Source of the DNA: Variovorax sp. OV700
Lineage (GTDB): Bacteria > Pseudomonadota > Gammaproteobacteria > Burkholderiales > Burkholderiaceae_C
Length of the DNA: 64,000 nucleotides
Direction: 5' to 3'
Assembly: GCF_900099805.1 (NCBI RefSeq)
Contig: NZ_FNDR01000016.1
Span: 62,001 to 126,000 of the forward strand
Below, one piece after another: positions 25,134-33,776 of the stretch. The position numbers were made by a program, and so were the translations under genes. Within the stretch, counting starts at the first letter, position 1. Each line of letters opens with the position of its first letter. The notes below the pieces were generated by a model that had not been told where the DNA came from, ran no database searches, and was given only the letters and a program-made list of their open reading frames with translations.

Positions 25134-26317
25134 TTGCTCCTCATCGAGAACAGTTCCTGCAGCATGTCGTTGGCAGTCGATATCACCTGCGAACTCGCTT
25201 GATAGCCTCGCTGCATGATCACAAGGTCGCTGAATTCCTGCGAAAGGTCGACGTTGGATATCTCGATCTGCCCGGAATGCACTTGTCCGAAAGCGCCTTC
25301 ACCGGCAACTCCCAGGTGCCAGGCATTCTTGTCGAGCACTTCGAACTGGTTGTCGCCCACGGCGCCGACGGCATCTGGGGTGTCGAACCGCGCGAGTGCC
25401 AAGCGAGCGCCTGTGGCGGTCTGCCCGTTCGAATAGCTCATCCGCAGCGCGCCATTGGCATCGAAGACTGTGCCGGTCAGCGTGCCGGGGCCCACGCCAT
25501 CCTGCGACTCCATTGCAAGCGTGGTCTGGCCCGCAAAGAAGACGACGTCGGTGCTGAAATCGAGCGTCAACTGCATCGGCGGCTGTCCCGCGGGTGAATA
25601 GGTCATCGACATCAAGGCGGTCTCGGATGTTGGTTTTCCGCCGCTGAAGACCATCGTGCCGCTACCCACGACGGAAGTTCCATCCATCAGCTCCACCTTC
25701 ATCTCGGTACCCGCCGTGGTTGCGCTGACCACGGAGAACTTCAAGCCCAGCGTGTGGCTCGCGCCCGCTGCGTCGATCGCCGTGATGCCACTCGCCGTCT
25801 GCTCGGTGACGGTGTTCGACAGATTGCCCGACAGCTTGATGCGCGAGGTCGGCTTGCCCAGGTTCGTCATCTGTCCCGCCAGGCTGATTTGGACGAACTC
25901 GCCGTTGCTTCCCAGGCCCATGACCTTTTCCCCGCTGTCGCGGCTCACGAGCACGCCGTCGGTATCGAACTTGAACTGTCCGGCGCGGGTGTAGCTGATC
26001 TTGCCTTCAGCATCCTTGAGCGCGAACAAGCCTTGCCCGTCGACGGCCATGTCGAGCTCATTGCCGGTCTGGCGCAATTCGCCCTGCTTGAACGACATCG
26101 TGGTTCCGGTCGTGTTCAAACCGAAGCCGACTTGGTTGTAGTTCTGGCTGGCGTTGCCACCGCTCAGGTTGCCGCCGCTGTAGAACAGGTCCGCGAACTG
26201 AAGACTCGAGCTTTTGAAGCCCGGGGTGTTCATGTTCGCGGTGTTGTTGGCGATGACGCGCAGGCCGCGGGAGTACCCCAGCAAGCCGGTCATTCCGACG
26301 TAAATGGATTCAAGCAC
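25130..26317 (-). CDS. flgE: Flagellar hook protein FlgE
   Basis: The 395-residue product is a rod/hook-family protein with N-terminal helix SIYVGMTGLLGYSRGLRVIANNTANMNTPGFK and C-terminal helix DLVIMQRGYQASSQVISTANDMLQELF. The central FlgE domains lie between, and the length is normal for a hook protein. It is exported by the type III apparatus and polymerises under the FlgD cap. Its presence shows the structure probably extends beyond the outer membrane. flgD is 31 bases upstream. Confidence 0.95.
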   Translation of the reverse strand: MLESIYVGMTGLLGYSRGLRVIANNTANMNTPGFKSSSLQFADLFYSGGNLSGGNASQNYNQVGFGLNTTGTTMSFKQGELRQTGNELDMAVDGQGLFALKDAEGKISYTRAGQFKFDTDGVLVSRDSGEKVMGLGSNGEFVQISLAGQMTNLGKPTSRIKLSGNLSNTVTEQTASGITAIDAAGASHTLGLKFSVVSATTAGTEMKVELMDGTSVVGSGTMVFSGGKPTSETALMSMTYSPAGQPPMQLTLDFSTDVVFFAGQTTLAMESQDGVGPGTLTGTVFDANGALRMSYSNGQTATGARLALARFDTPDAVGAVGDNQFEVLDKNAWHLGVAGEGAFGQVHSGQIEISNVDLSQEFSDLVIMQRGYQASSQVISTANDMLQELFSMRSK

Positions 26318-26348
26318 GATAGGTTCCTTGGAAGATGTCGAGCGCCGC

Positions 26349-26753
26349 CTAGCGCACAGCCACGATCTGGCTGAGCGAGATATCGCTCAACGTCGCCCCG
26401 GCCGCGGTCAGTACAGTGAGCAGCGGCGTATCGCCAGCCAACGAGAGTGCGTTAACCGTTCCGGTCACGGCCCCACCCGTGGTCGTGATGTCGACCTTGC
26501 GGCCGATCAAGCCCACGGATTGCAGCGCCGCCTGATTGGTGATCAGCGTCTCGATCTTGTTGTTCAGCTGCTGGGTCTGCTCCAGGTTTGTGAACTGAGC
26601 CATTTGGGCCATGAACTGCTGGTTGTCCATGGGTTTGAGCGGATCCTGGTAGGTCAGCTGGGTCAGCAGGATCTTCAGGAAATCCTCCATCCCCAGACTG
26701 CTGGCCTTCAGATTGGTACCGCTCGTCGCACTGCTTATTGCATCGATTGCCAT
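26349..26753 (-). CDS. flgD: Hook cap protein FlgD (short form)
   Basis: The 134-residue product has the FlgD N-terminal signature MEDFLKILLTQLTYQDPLKPMDNQQFMAQMAQFTNLEQ and a short C-terminal part (VGLIGRKVDITTTGG...). Typical FlgD is about 220 residues; here the Ig-like/tudor cap domains are largely missing, so only the export and assembly part plus a small beta domain remain. It lies between the FliK-like gene (one-base overlap) and flgE, the usual order. It should cap hook assembly. Confidence 0.9.
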   Translation of the reverse strand: MAIDAISSATSGTNLKASSLGMEDFLKILLTQLTYQDPLKPMDNQQFMAQMAQFTNLEQTQQLNNKIETLITNQAALQSVGLIGRKVDITTTGGAVTGTVNALSLAGDTPLLTVLTAAGATLSDISLSQIVAVR

Positions 26754-27613
26754 TACGCCCCCTTTGATTGAATTGGATGGAACACACCGAGGCGGACGTC
26801 GCCACCTGAATAGAGTTGGCCGTCAGGCGCCGTCGCGCTGGCCCCAGCTCGCCAGACCAGGCGCCCGTTGCACACGACCTGACAGAGGCGCTGGCCGCGG
26901 CTTTGCGAGAGACCGCGCTGGAGATCGGCCACGATCTGAGGCAGCATCGCGGCCAATGCCTCATCGTCGGCGCGCATTGCGATCCAGACGGCTTGGCCTT
27001 CTGGCAAGGTTTCTTCGTGCAGCCGCAGCAATGCTGGCGTTTGCTCGGAGGGCATCGACGCCTTGGGTCGTGAATCAGGTCGAATCTCGGTCGGAGCGCC
27101 CGTGAGGGTCTTCGCAAGATCGTCGATCACTCTCGTGCCGGCCGATGGACGAATGACCTCCATGCGAAGCACCTGCGTGTCACTTGGCACTTTGCTTTCG
27201 GCGCCTTGCTCGGTGATGAAAATGGTGGGCGTTCGCGCATATGCGCTTGCCGTCGTTCGTGGTGGCTGACCACGCATGTCGCCACCGCCGGTGCCCGCTG
27301 TCAAATCTGCGATCAACGAGGCGGGCAGCGCTGTCCGTGAAAGGATGGCATCCCCGCCCTCGGCACCCACCGGAGCACGGGGTCGCTTGCCCCCACCGCG
27401 CGCCTCCTGGCGGGCGGCCGCGTCCTCTCGATGGTTTGGTGGTCCCGCAGCACTCCGTTGGGAAGTGGCAACGGAGGGCTTGAACCACGCGGTCATCTGT
27501 GCGCGCTCCATCTCGCGCTGCCATGCCAGTTGTCGTTGCTCTGTTTCGCCACCGCTCGTCGGCGTATCCCGGCGCGGCAGCGATGCCTCTGCTGAAATGC
27601 TGCGAAGGGTCAT
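26753..27613 (-). CDS. Putative FliK/SctP-type length-control protein
   Basis: The 286-residue product is hydrophilic and low in structure to about residue 190, rich in Gln, Arg, Pro and Ala. A small ordered C-terminus follows (IVADLQRGLSQSRGQRLCQVVCNGRLVW). The call rests on position between fliJ and flgD and on this overall build; I do not find the FliK core signature. The C-terminal piece resembles HpaP/SctP-type proteins of non-flagellar systems. Its start overlaps the fliJ stop and its stop overlaps the flgD start. Confidence 0.5.
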   Translation of the reverse strand: MTLRSISAEASLPRRDTPTSGGETEQRQLAWQREMERAQMTAWFKPSVATSQRSAAGPPNHREDAAARQEARGGGKRPRAPVGAEGGDAILSRTALPASLIADLTAGTGGGDMRGQPPRTTASAYARTPTIFITEQGAESKVPSDTQVLRMEVIRPSAGTRVIDDLAKTLTGAPTEIRPDSRPKASMPSEQTPALLRLHEETLPEGQAVWIAMRADDEALAAMLPQIVADLQRGLSQSRGQRLCQVVCNGRLVWRAGASATAPDGQLYSGGDVRLGVFHPIQSKGA

Positions 27614-28125
27614 CGCATGATCTCCAGAGCACTCCCGCGAGCAAGAGCCAAACGCGCGAGCCAGTCGCGATCTTGCTCGACGCTGTTGCGCTGGCGAACC
27701 TCATCCGCATATTCGGTGAGTGCGTCCACCCTGTGCTGCGCCAACCCGTCGAGGCGCAGCTGCTGCGCCGCACACTCTCTTCTCAACCGGTCTCGGGCCG
27801 CAAGCTGCGTCTGGCGCCGAAGACCAAGCTGCTTCCACTGGCCGCGCAGACTGGCGAGATAGCTCAATGCGTGCCGATGCGCACCCGGATCGACCCGCAG
27901 CAGAAGTGAGCGGCTTGTTTCCTCGGCTTGCTGGTCATGCATATGGAGTACCTGGGCCATCTCGGCCTCGGTGCTTGTCAGCGCTTGTTGAGCTCTCGCG
28001 AGTTCGATTAGCAGTTTGTCCATATTCCACTGCTGCTTCTGGCATATCGGGTCGAGCGCGTAGACAAAACCGCGCACATCGACGTCCCGTGGCGTTTGAC
28101 CAAAGGTAGCCCTTGGAGTACTCAT
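27610..28125 (-). CDS. fliJ: FliJ-like export chaperone/ATPase stalk
   Basis: The 171-residue product is a long basic coiled coil (ELARAQQALTSTEAEMAQVL, RGQWKQLGLRRQTQLAARDRLRRECAAQQLRLDGL), as expected for FliJ, which inserts into the FliI hexamer and contacts FlhA. ATG 28125 overlaps the fliI stop (ATGA). The longer same-frame reading to 28587 is antisense to nothing useful and was dropped. FliJ is poorly conserved, so context carries much of the call. Confidence 0.75.
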   Translation of the reverse strand: MSTPRATFGQTPRDVDVRGFVYALDPICQKQQWNMDKLLIELARAQQALTSTEAEMAQVLHMHDQQAEETSRSLLLRVDPGAHRHALSYLASLRGQWKQLGLRRQTQLAARDRLRRECAAQQLRLDGLAQHRVDALTEYADEVRQRNSVEQDRDWLARLALARGSALEIMR

Positions 28126-29525
28126 GGCAGGCGGCCGTTCGACGCAGGAGCTATCGTCAGGACCTCGCGCAGCATCTCGATCGATTCGGAGCGCGGCACA
28201 CCGCCGACGCTTTGCCGCAACCACGACTGCAATTCGGCTTCGATTCCGATCGCGCGATCGAGCTCGGGATTCGAGCCTTTCTCGTAGGCTCCGATATCGA
28301 TCATCTGCCGATTGCGCTCCAGCACAGCCAGTTGCTGGACAGCCGATACGGCGAGCGAGCGCTGGTCGCTGTCGGCCAGCTCTGGCATCAAGCGGCTCAC
28401 GCTTTTCAGCACATCGATGGCCGGGTAATGCCCGCGATGCGCCAGATGGCGTGAAAGCACGATGTGCCCGTCGAGGATGGCACGCAAGGCATCCGAAACC
28501 GGCTCGTTGAGATCGTCGCCTTCGACCAGCACGGTGAGCAATGCAGTGATCGAGCCGCCGCCAGGTGCCGTTCCGCACCGCTCGCACAACTCGGGCAGTT
28601 CGGCGAAAACCGATGGCGTGTAGCCACGCGCCGTTGGCGGCTCACCGGCAGAGAGACCGACTTCGCGCCGTGCCATTGCAAAACGCGTGATCGAGTCCAT
28701 GGTGAGCAGAACGTTGTGGCCGCCGTCTCGAAAGAATTCGGAGATCGCGAGCGCCGCGTACGCCGCGCGCAACCTCGCCAGCGCTGGTTGATCCGAAGTC
28801 GCGACCACCACGACCGAACGCGCGAGGCCTTCGGGCCCAAGCTGCTTTTCGATGAACTCCCGCACTTCGCGCCCGCGTTCGCCGATGAGCGCGATGACAT
28901 TGATGTTGGCCTGAGCCTCGGCACCCGTGCGGGTCTTGACGTGACGTGCCAGCAGGCCGAGCAGCGTGCTCTTTCCAACGCCGCTGCCCGCGAAAATCCC
29001 GATGCGCTGGCCCTGCCCCAGCGTGAGGAGGCCGTCGATGCAGCGGATGCCGGTTTCGAGGATGTGGCGGATCGGCGGACGCTGCATTGGGTTGATCGGA
29101 GGCGCCTTGAGCGACCGTCGCTCGGACGTCCTTGGCCGGGACAGGCCGTCCAGCGGCCCGCCGAACCCATCGATGACGCGTCCGAGCAAGTCATGACCGA
29201 CCCCGATCTGCGATTCCGCACCCAGCGCATGGACTTCGCAGCCGACGGCGATGCCTTCGACCGATCCATAGGGCATTAAGGTCACGCGACCCGCTTTCAG
29301 GCCGACCACTTCGGCGAGCACACCGGACTGGACCTTGTCACCGCCGACCGCGGAAGCGCCGGCGGTTTCACGGTGCGTTCGGACCATGATGCGGCAGAGT
29401 TCCCCGACCGCAGCGTCCGGCCCGAGCGCGTCGATGGCCAATCCTTGCATTTCGCGCACCCAACCGATCCGGCGGTGCAGCGCCGTGTCCTCAAGCGTTT
29501 GGCGGTAGACGTTCAGCGCGCTCAT
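28122..29525 (-). CDS. fliI: Flagellum-specific export ATPase FliI
   Basis: The 467-residue ATPase has Walker A GIFAGSGVGKSTLLG near residue 170-185, the catalytic region NVIALIGERGREVREFIE, Walker B VLLTMDSITRFAMARREVGL and the GEPPTARGYTPSVFAELPEL signature of the FliI/SctN family. It forms the hexameric ATPase that unloads substrates at the export gate. Its length is normal and all key motifs are intact, so the machine is probably active. It overlaps both fliH and fliJ by 4 bases. Confidence 0.97.
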   Translation of the reverse strand: MSALNVYRQTLEDTALHRRIGWVREMQGLAIDALGPDAAVGELCRIMVRTHRETAGASAVGGDKVQSGVLAEVVGLKAGRVTLMPYGSVEGIAVGCEVHALGAESQIGVGHDLLGRVIDGFGGPLDGLSRPRTSERRSLKAPPINPMQRPPIRHILETGIRCIDGLLTLGQGQRIGIFAGSGVGKSTLLGLLARHVKTRTGAEAQANINVIALIGERGREVREFIEKQLGPEGLARSVVVVATSDQPALARLRAAYAALAISEFFRDGGHNVLLTMDSITRFAMARREVGLSAGEPPTARGYTPSVFAELPELCERCGTAPGGGSITALLTVLVEGDDLNEPVSDALRAILDGHIVLSRHLAHRGHYPAIDVLKSVSRLMPELADSDQRSLAVSAVQQLAVLERNRQMIDIGAYEKGSNPELDRAIGIEAELQSWLRQSVGGVPRSESIEMLREVLTIAPASNGRLP

Positions 29526-30397
29526 GGCACGCCTCCACCGGCCCTGGCGGCGCGGCGCGTTTGCAGCAGCAAGTCACGCAGCGCGTTCAGTTGGGTTTCG
29601 AAGCGAACGTCAAGACCCCCTTCTGGTGATTCCACGATGCAGCCGCCCAGGACCATTTCGGGACTCGCGACCCAGCGCACGTCATTGCCGCCGATTTGGC
29701 CCGACTTCCAGCCAGGCTCTTTCTGCAATGCTTGCAGATCATCCGGGTGGAGATGGACAGCCACCGACTGGCGAGCGCGCGAAGCACCTATGGCCTCGGT
29801 CAGTTGCGCGCGGATCGCCTCAGGCTGAACAGCGGATTTGCCCAGAACGCGGCAAACAACCTCGAAGCACAGGGCCAGCATGTCGTCTTCTGCAGCCGCC
29901 AGCCGGGATTCGATCTTCGGAGGCAAGGCAGCGATCAGACCATCCAACACCTGGACTCGCAACTGGTATGCAGCCTGGGCTTTTTGCACCAGTTCTCGAT
30001 CCAAGCGCTCCGCACGGTCATCGAGCTCGCGACTGGCTTCGATCGCATTGCGGGCGGCAAGCTCCTGTGCTTCTTCACTACCGCGCGCGCGCCCCTGGAC
30101 GATTCCCTCGGCAAAGCCGTCCTCGTATCCGCGCCGATGCGCCTGCTCCGCAACGCCGCCTTGATCAATTCCTTCCACGGGCCTGGTCTCATCCCTCGCC
30201 GCTTGCGTCCTTCCTGTCGGATCCGGAACCCCGCTCGTTGTGGGCGACCGCAGGGGCCCCTTCCCCAGCAGGTGGACACTCCCCGGCCGGGCCAAAGTCA
30301 CTTGGCCCTGCACAACAACGTCGCGCAATACCGGCGCCGGCCGATCGCGCAGATCGGCCATTGGAATTGACTGCCGCGGCGACGTCTCGGTGATCAC
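29522..30397 (-). CDS. fliH: FliH, negative regulator and linker of the export ATPase
   Basis: The 291-residue product has a Gly/Pro-rich N-terminal part, the repeated-Gly segment RRGYEDGFAEGIVQGRARGSEEAQE, a long charged helix and a C-terminal V-ATPase-E-like domain (VAVHLHPDDLQALQ, VRWVASPEMVLGGCIVES). FliH tethers FliI to the C-ring. I place the start at GTG 30397, which overlaps the fliG stop (GTGA) like the other junctions in this operon. ATG 30361 (MADLRDRPAP) is the alternative. Confidence 0.88.
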   Translation of the reverse strand: MITETSPRQSIPMADLRDRPAPVLRDVVVQGQVTLARPGSVHLLGKGPLRSPTTSGVPDPTGRTQAARDETRPVEGIDQGGVAEQAHRRGYEDGFAEGIVQGRARGSEEAQELAARNAIEASRELDDRAERLDRELVQKAQAAYQLRVQVLDGLIAALPPKIESRLAAAEDDMLALCFEVVCRVLGKSAVQPEAIRAQLTEAIGASRARQSVAVHLHPDDLQALQKEPGWKSGQIGGNDVRWVASPEMVLGGCIVESPEGGLDVRFETQLNALRDLLLQTRRAARAGGGVP

Positions 30398-30984
30398 CTT
30401 GAAGCACCCCGCGATACACCACGGAAAATCTGTCGGAACGAATGCGGCAATTTCGGCCACGGTTCCTTTGTTCCGGCTTCAATCGCCGACAGCCCGCGCA
30501 GCCGGTCCGTCACACCGGCGATCAGTGCCGCGCGCAATGAAGGCGGCATGGCCGAGGCACGAGCAGTTGCCGCGGAGAGCTCCGCCTCGACGCGTCGGCG
30601 ATGGCCAGGCTCCATGGCACCCAGCAGCTCTTCGCGCCACCGCCAATCGGCGATGCGAAGCCATTCGACCACCAGTCCGATGGGCTCGGCCTGGAGACAC
30701 CGCATGGCTGCCCGCAGCTGGAATTCGTCGAGCACCTGAAGCGCCGCCACGCCGGACAACGGTTCAGCACCATTGGCGCCATTGCGCGCGGCGCCGGCGA
30801 TCGCCTCTGCAATCAGGGCAGGATCGCGTTCGATGCCTAAGGTTTCCAGTTCCAGCAAAAGGTCTTGCAACGCCGAGCGCTCTGCAGCTGGCAGCGCCTC
30901 GAGCGTCCACGTCCGGTCGACCGGCGCCATTGCATGCAAAAGCAGCGCCGCGCGGCGGGCCCCTGCCGACTCGTGCGCCGCCAT
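30394..30984 (-). CDS. fliG: Truncated FliG-like protein without torque domain
   Basis: The product is 196 residues, against about 330 for typical FliG. Residues 8-60 (RRAALLLHAMAP...ELETLGI) resemble the FliF-binding N-domain, and residues about 95-140 (RCLQAEPIGLVVEWLRIADWRWREELLGAMEPGHRRRVEAEL) resemble the middle domain. The C-terminal charged torque helix that contacts MotA is absent. No coding room for it exists, since fliH starts at the stop codon. The call rests on position between fliF and fliH plus these weak matches. It could scaffold a C-ring but not transmit torque in the known way. Confidence 0.7.
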   Translation of the reverse strand: MAAHESAGARRAALLLHAMAPVDRTWTLEALPAAERSALQDLLLELETLGIERDPALIAEAIAGAARNGANGAEPLSGVAALQVLDEFQLRAAMRCLQAEPIGLVVEWLRIADWRWREELLGAMEPGHRRRVEAELSAATARASAMPPSLRAALIAGVTDRLRGLSAIEAGTKEPWPKLPHSFRQIFRGVSRGASR

Positions 30985-32495
30985 CAGCTATCTCTCCTCG
31001 TAGCCGGCATCGCTGCACCAGGGACCGCCGATCGCGCCTGGGCAGTACCGTCGGCGCGGTCGGCGCTCGCCATCCAGTCTTGTACGCGTCGCAAGGCTGC
31101 GGCTCGCTCCACCTCGGAAAGGGGTTTGTCTCCGTGCGCGTTGCCGCGCATGACCGCGCCACCCCGCCCGAGACGAATCAGCAGCAGCGCCAGCAACAGC
31201 ACGATCACCACGCCCACGACCAGCATCTGGAGGGAGGGCAGACCATGCGCGGCCGTCAGCCCTGAAGGGGTTCGACCTGCATCTTCCATTTGAGGGGGCG
31301 GGCCGCCGGGAGCAGCCAACGAGGCTGCACCCTCAAACGCCGGGAGCGCACCCCCCACCAGAGACTGGACGATGACGGCATCTCCCCGGTCCGGCGATGC
31401 CCCGACAGCTGCGGCGATGACCTTGCGCAACTGTTCTTCCTGCGCAGGATCCAAGGCCTTGCGCACCACGGCCACCACATGGATGCGACGGATGGAACCG
31501 GGTTGACTCACGACCTGTTCCACGCGCCGACCCACCGCGTATTCGACTTCGCGTTGCGCGCTGCCGCCGCGCGCAGCGCCGCTGTCGGCCGCCTTGGTTT
31601 CGAATGCAGGAGTATCGCGCAGCACCTCGCGCTCCCGCACCACCACGCCTGTGGCCTGAAGCCCGGTTCGTGCCGCCGCGGGCAGTACGTCTTCGGTGGT
31701 CGTTCGAATCTGGTCCATGTTCAAGGTCACGTCGACGCTGGCAAGCGCCTGTCCAGACCCAAAGGCACGATCGAGAACGGCGGCGACCTTTCGGGCGAGA
31801 TAGCTCTCAGTGTCGCGCTTGAGATCGAGCCGGCCGCTGTTCATCTCGGCATCGCCACCACCCTCGGCCCGCGTCAGCGCCACGCCGTGGCTGTCGACAA
31901 TCGTGACGTCCTGGGTGGTCATGCCGGGCACGGCGGCAGCCACGAGCCGTTGAATGCCAACAACTTGTTCGGCCCGCAATGCCTGCCCCTGCCGAAGAGA
32001 CAGCGTGATCGAGGCCTTGGCCTTCGAGGTCGCCTGCTTGAACAATCCCTGCTCGGGCAGCGCCAGCAACACACGCACCTCCAGCACCTCAGATAGCGAC
32101 TGGATGGTGCGGGTCAGTTCGCCCTGGAGAGCGCGCTGGTAGTTGATCTTCTGCGCGAACTCGGTCATGCCGAAGTCCGTGTTGTTGAACAGTTCGAGCC
32201 CGACCGCGCCATGCAGCGGCAGTTCCTTGCCCATGAGCTTGATCCGGGTGGCATGCACCGTTGCCTTGTCCACCAGGATCGAGGCGCCGTTGTCCCCCAG
32301 TCGATAGGGAATCTTGAGGCGCTCTAACTCGGTGGTCATCGCCTGCGCGTCCTGCGGCTTCAGGTCGGTGAACAATGCCTGGTATTCGGTGTGCAGCAGC
32401 CACCACGCCAACACCGCGGTGGCCAGCAGGATGGCCACGCTGCCACCGATCAAGCCGATGCGCGCGCGGTGTGTCAGTCCTTGCCAGAAGTTCAT
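30984..32495 (-). CDS. fliF: Flagellar MS-ring protein FliF
   Basis: The 503-residue product has a first membrane segment at about 14-34 (GLIGGSVAILLATAVLAWWLL), then ring-building domains with ALFTDLKPQDAQAM, LDKAT-like ILVDKATVHATR, INYQRALQGELTRTI and RVLLALPEQGLF. A second membrane segment lies near 425-445 (MLVVGVVIVLLLALLLIRL) before a cytoplasmic tail. Its length is only slightly short. It is the inner-membrane platform for the rod and export gate; the tail should bind the FliG-like protein encoded next (one-base overlap). Confidence 0.95.
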   Translation of the reverse strand: MNFWQGLTHRARIGLIGGSVAILLATAVLAWWLLHTEYQALFTDLKPQDAQAMTTELERLKIPYRLGDNGASILVDKATVHATRIKLMGKELPLHGAVGLELFNNTDFGMTEFAQKINYQRALQGELTRTIQSLSEVLEVRVLLALPEQGLFKQATSKAKASITLSLRQGQALRAEQVVGIQRLVAAAVPGMTTQDVTIVDSHGVALTRAEGGGDAEMNSGRLDLKRDTESYLARKVAAVLDRAFGSGQALASVDVTLNMDQIRTTTEDVLPAAARTGLQATGVVVREREVLRDTPAFETKAADSGAARGGSAQREVEYAVGRRVEQVVSQPGSIRRIHVVAVVRKALDPAQEEQLRKVIAAAVGASPDRGDAVIVQSLVGGALPAFEGAASLAAPGGPPPQMEDAGRTPSGLTAAHGLPSLQMLVVGVVIVLLLALLLIRLGRGGAVMRGNAHGDKPLSEVERAAALRRVQDWMASADRADGTAQARSAVPGAAMPATRRDS

Positions 32496-32857
32496 ATCGG
32501 CATCTTCATGATGTCTTGATAGGCCTCGAGCAATCGGCTTCGTACCTGCATCATCAACTGAAAGGAAAGTCGGCTTTCCTCGAGATTGATCATGATCTGG
32601 TGCAGGTTCTGCGCATCACCGAGCGCAAGTTTCTGCAGGTCGACCTGGCTGCTTGCCAGTTGGTTGTTCACCTGGGCGATGCCATTCGTCACCAACTGGC
32701 CGAAAGAGCCAGCGGCAGGATCCGTGGATGCGGCCGTAGCGCCAGGCATGGCAGCGAGCGCCGCTCCTTGCATCGGTGCGGCATTTGCAATGGCCACCAT
32801 GTTTTGGGCCTGCATCGACAATGCGGACAGCGCCTCAACGGGCAAGAACGCACTCAT
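32492..32857 (-). CDS. fliE: Rod-base protein FliE
   Basis: The 121-residue product ends with the FliE signature (VNNQLASSQVDLQKLALGDAQNLHQIMINLEESRLSFQLMMQVRSRLLEAYQDIMKMPI). FliE links the MS ring and export gate to the proximal rod. It has normal length and overlaps flgC and fliF by 4 bases each. Confidence 0.95.
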   Translation of the reverse strand: MSAFLPVEALSALSMQAQNMVAIANAAPMQGAALAAMPGATAASTDPAAGSFGQLVTNGIAQVNNQLASSQVDLQKLALGDAQNLHQIMINLEESRLSFQLMMQVRSRLLEAYQDIMKMPI

Positions 32858-33333
32858 GCGCTGCCTCCGCCGATTTCGAGCGCCCGCAGCGCCAGCGTTC
32901 GCGTGGTGTTCATGGCCGCGACATTCGCCTCGTAGGCTCGGGTGGCGCTCATCATGCTGACCATCTCGGTGGCGGCATCGATCCCCGCGTAAGCGACAAA
33001 ACCGCGCTCGTTGGCCATCGGATGGCCTGGCTCATACACAAGGCGTGGCTCCGCACTCGTGGGGACGATGCTCAGCAAGGGTCCGGCTTGCGCCGATTCA
33101 TCCGCAGCGTGCAAGCCTTGGCTGACAAGCGCGCCAAAGAGGCCGGCGCCGCCTTCGCCCACGGCACCCAAGACCGCCCGGGCTTGAGCCACCACCCGAA
33201 GCGGCTGGTAGTTAGCGCCTCCCGCGGCCTGCACCGTGTTGGCATTGGCGAGGTTGAGCGCCGCGACGTCCACACGGGCGCGCTCGATGCTCATGCCGGC
33301 GGCGCTGATGGCAAACGACTGGGTGTAGTCCAT
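32854..33333 (-). CDS. flgC: Proximal rod protein FlgC
   Basis: The 159-residue product has an N-terminal rod motif (FAISAAGMSIERARVDVAALNLANANTVQAAGG), the central YEPGHPMANERGFVAYAGID and a C-terminal helix MVSMMSATRAYEANVAAMNTTRTLALRALEIG. This is FlgC type with somewhat longer middle section. It is exported and forms the proximal rod with FlgB and FlgF. It sits directly after flgB in the usual flgB-flgC-fliE order. Confidence 0.95.
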   Translation of the reverse strand: MDYTQSFAISAAGMSIERARVDVAALNLANANTVQAAGGANYQPLRVVAQARAVLGAVGEGGAGLFGALVSQGLHAADESAQAGPLLSIVPTSAEPRLVYEPGHPMANERGFVAYAGIDAATEMVSMMSATRAYEANVAAMNTTRTLALRALEIGGGSA

Positions 33334-33335
33334 GG

Positions 33336-33719
33336 CTATTTCCTACCGTCGCCGACGGCCATTGAAAGAATTGCGAAATGGCGCGACAGCCCCTTGACGA
33401 GCGCCTGGTAATGAACGTTGTTGCGCGCCATTTCGGCGGCTTCCACATCCAGTTGCACTGAACCGGGCGCGCCCAGGCCGTCCACCAGGGCCTCGATGCG
33501 CGGCCGAACCTGGCTCAAAGCGGACGCGTCGAGCCGGCCGGTCTGAGCCAAGTTGCGGCGCGCCTCGCCAAGCTGTGCCTCGAAACTCACGCGCTGCGGC
33601 ACGTAGCCCGCCGCGTTCGCGTTTGCGATATTGGCTGCGATGGCCTGCTGTCGCAGGCTGGCCGCATCGAGTGCGAGCGCCAATGCCGAGCGGGTCACGG
33701 CTTCAATTCCGTCTGTCAT
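33336..33719 (-). CDS. flgB: Proximal rod protein FlgB
   Basis: The 127-residue product contains AIAANIANANAAGYVPQRVSFEAQL near the N-terminus and the conserved EAAEMARNNVHYQALVKGLSRHFAIL near the C-terminus, the FlgB pattern. It has normal length. It is a short two-helix rod subunit exported early. It follows flgI with a gap of 57 bases, one of the few real gaps in the operon. Confidence 0.95.
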   Translation of the reverse strand: MTDGIEAVTRSALALALDAASLRQQAIAANIANANAAGYVPQRVSFEAQLGEARRNLAQTGRLDASALSQVRPRIEALVDGLGAPGSVQLDVEAAEMARNNVHYQALVKGLSRHFAILSMAVGDGRK

Positions 33720-33776
33720 TTCTGTCTCCGAAGGCTTTCTTAACCATGTTTGCCGTGCTTCTCGATGCGCTTGCGG

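Noticed and set aside
30394..30984. Frameshift hiding a FliG C-terminal domain
   Set aside because: fliH starts at the fliG stop, and other frames after the stop give no FliG_C-like residues. The gene is simply short.
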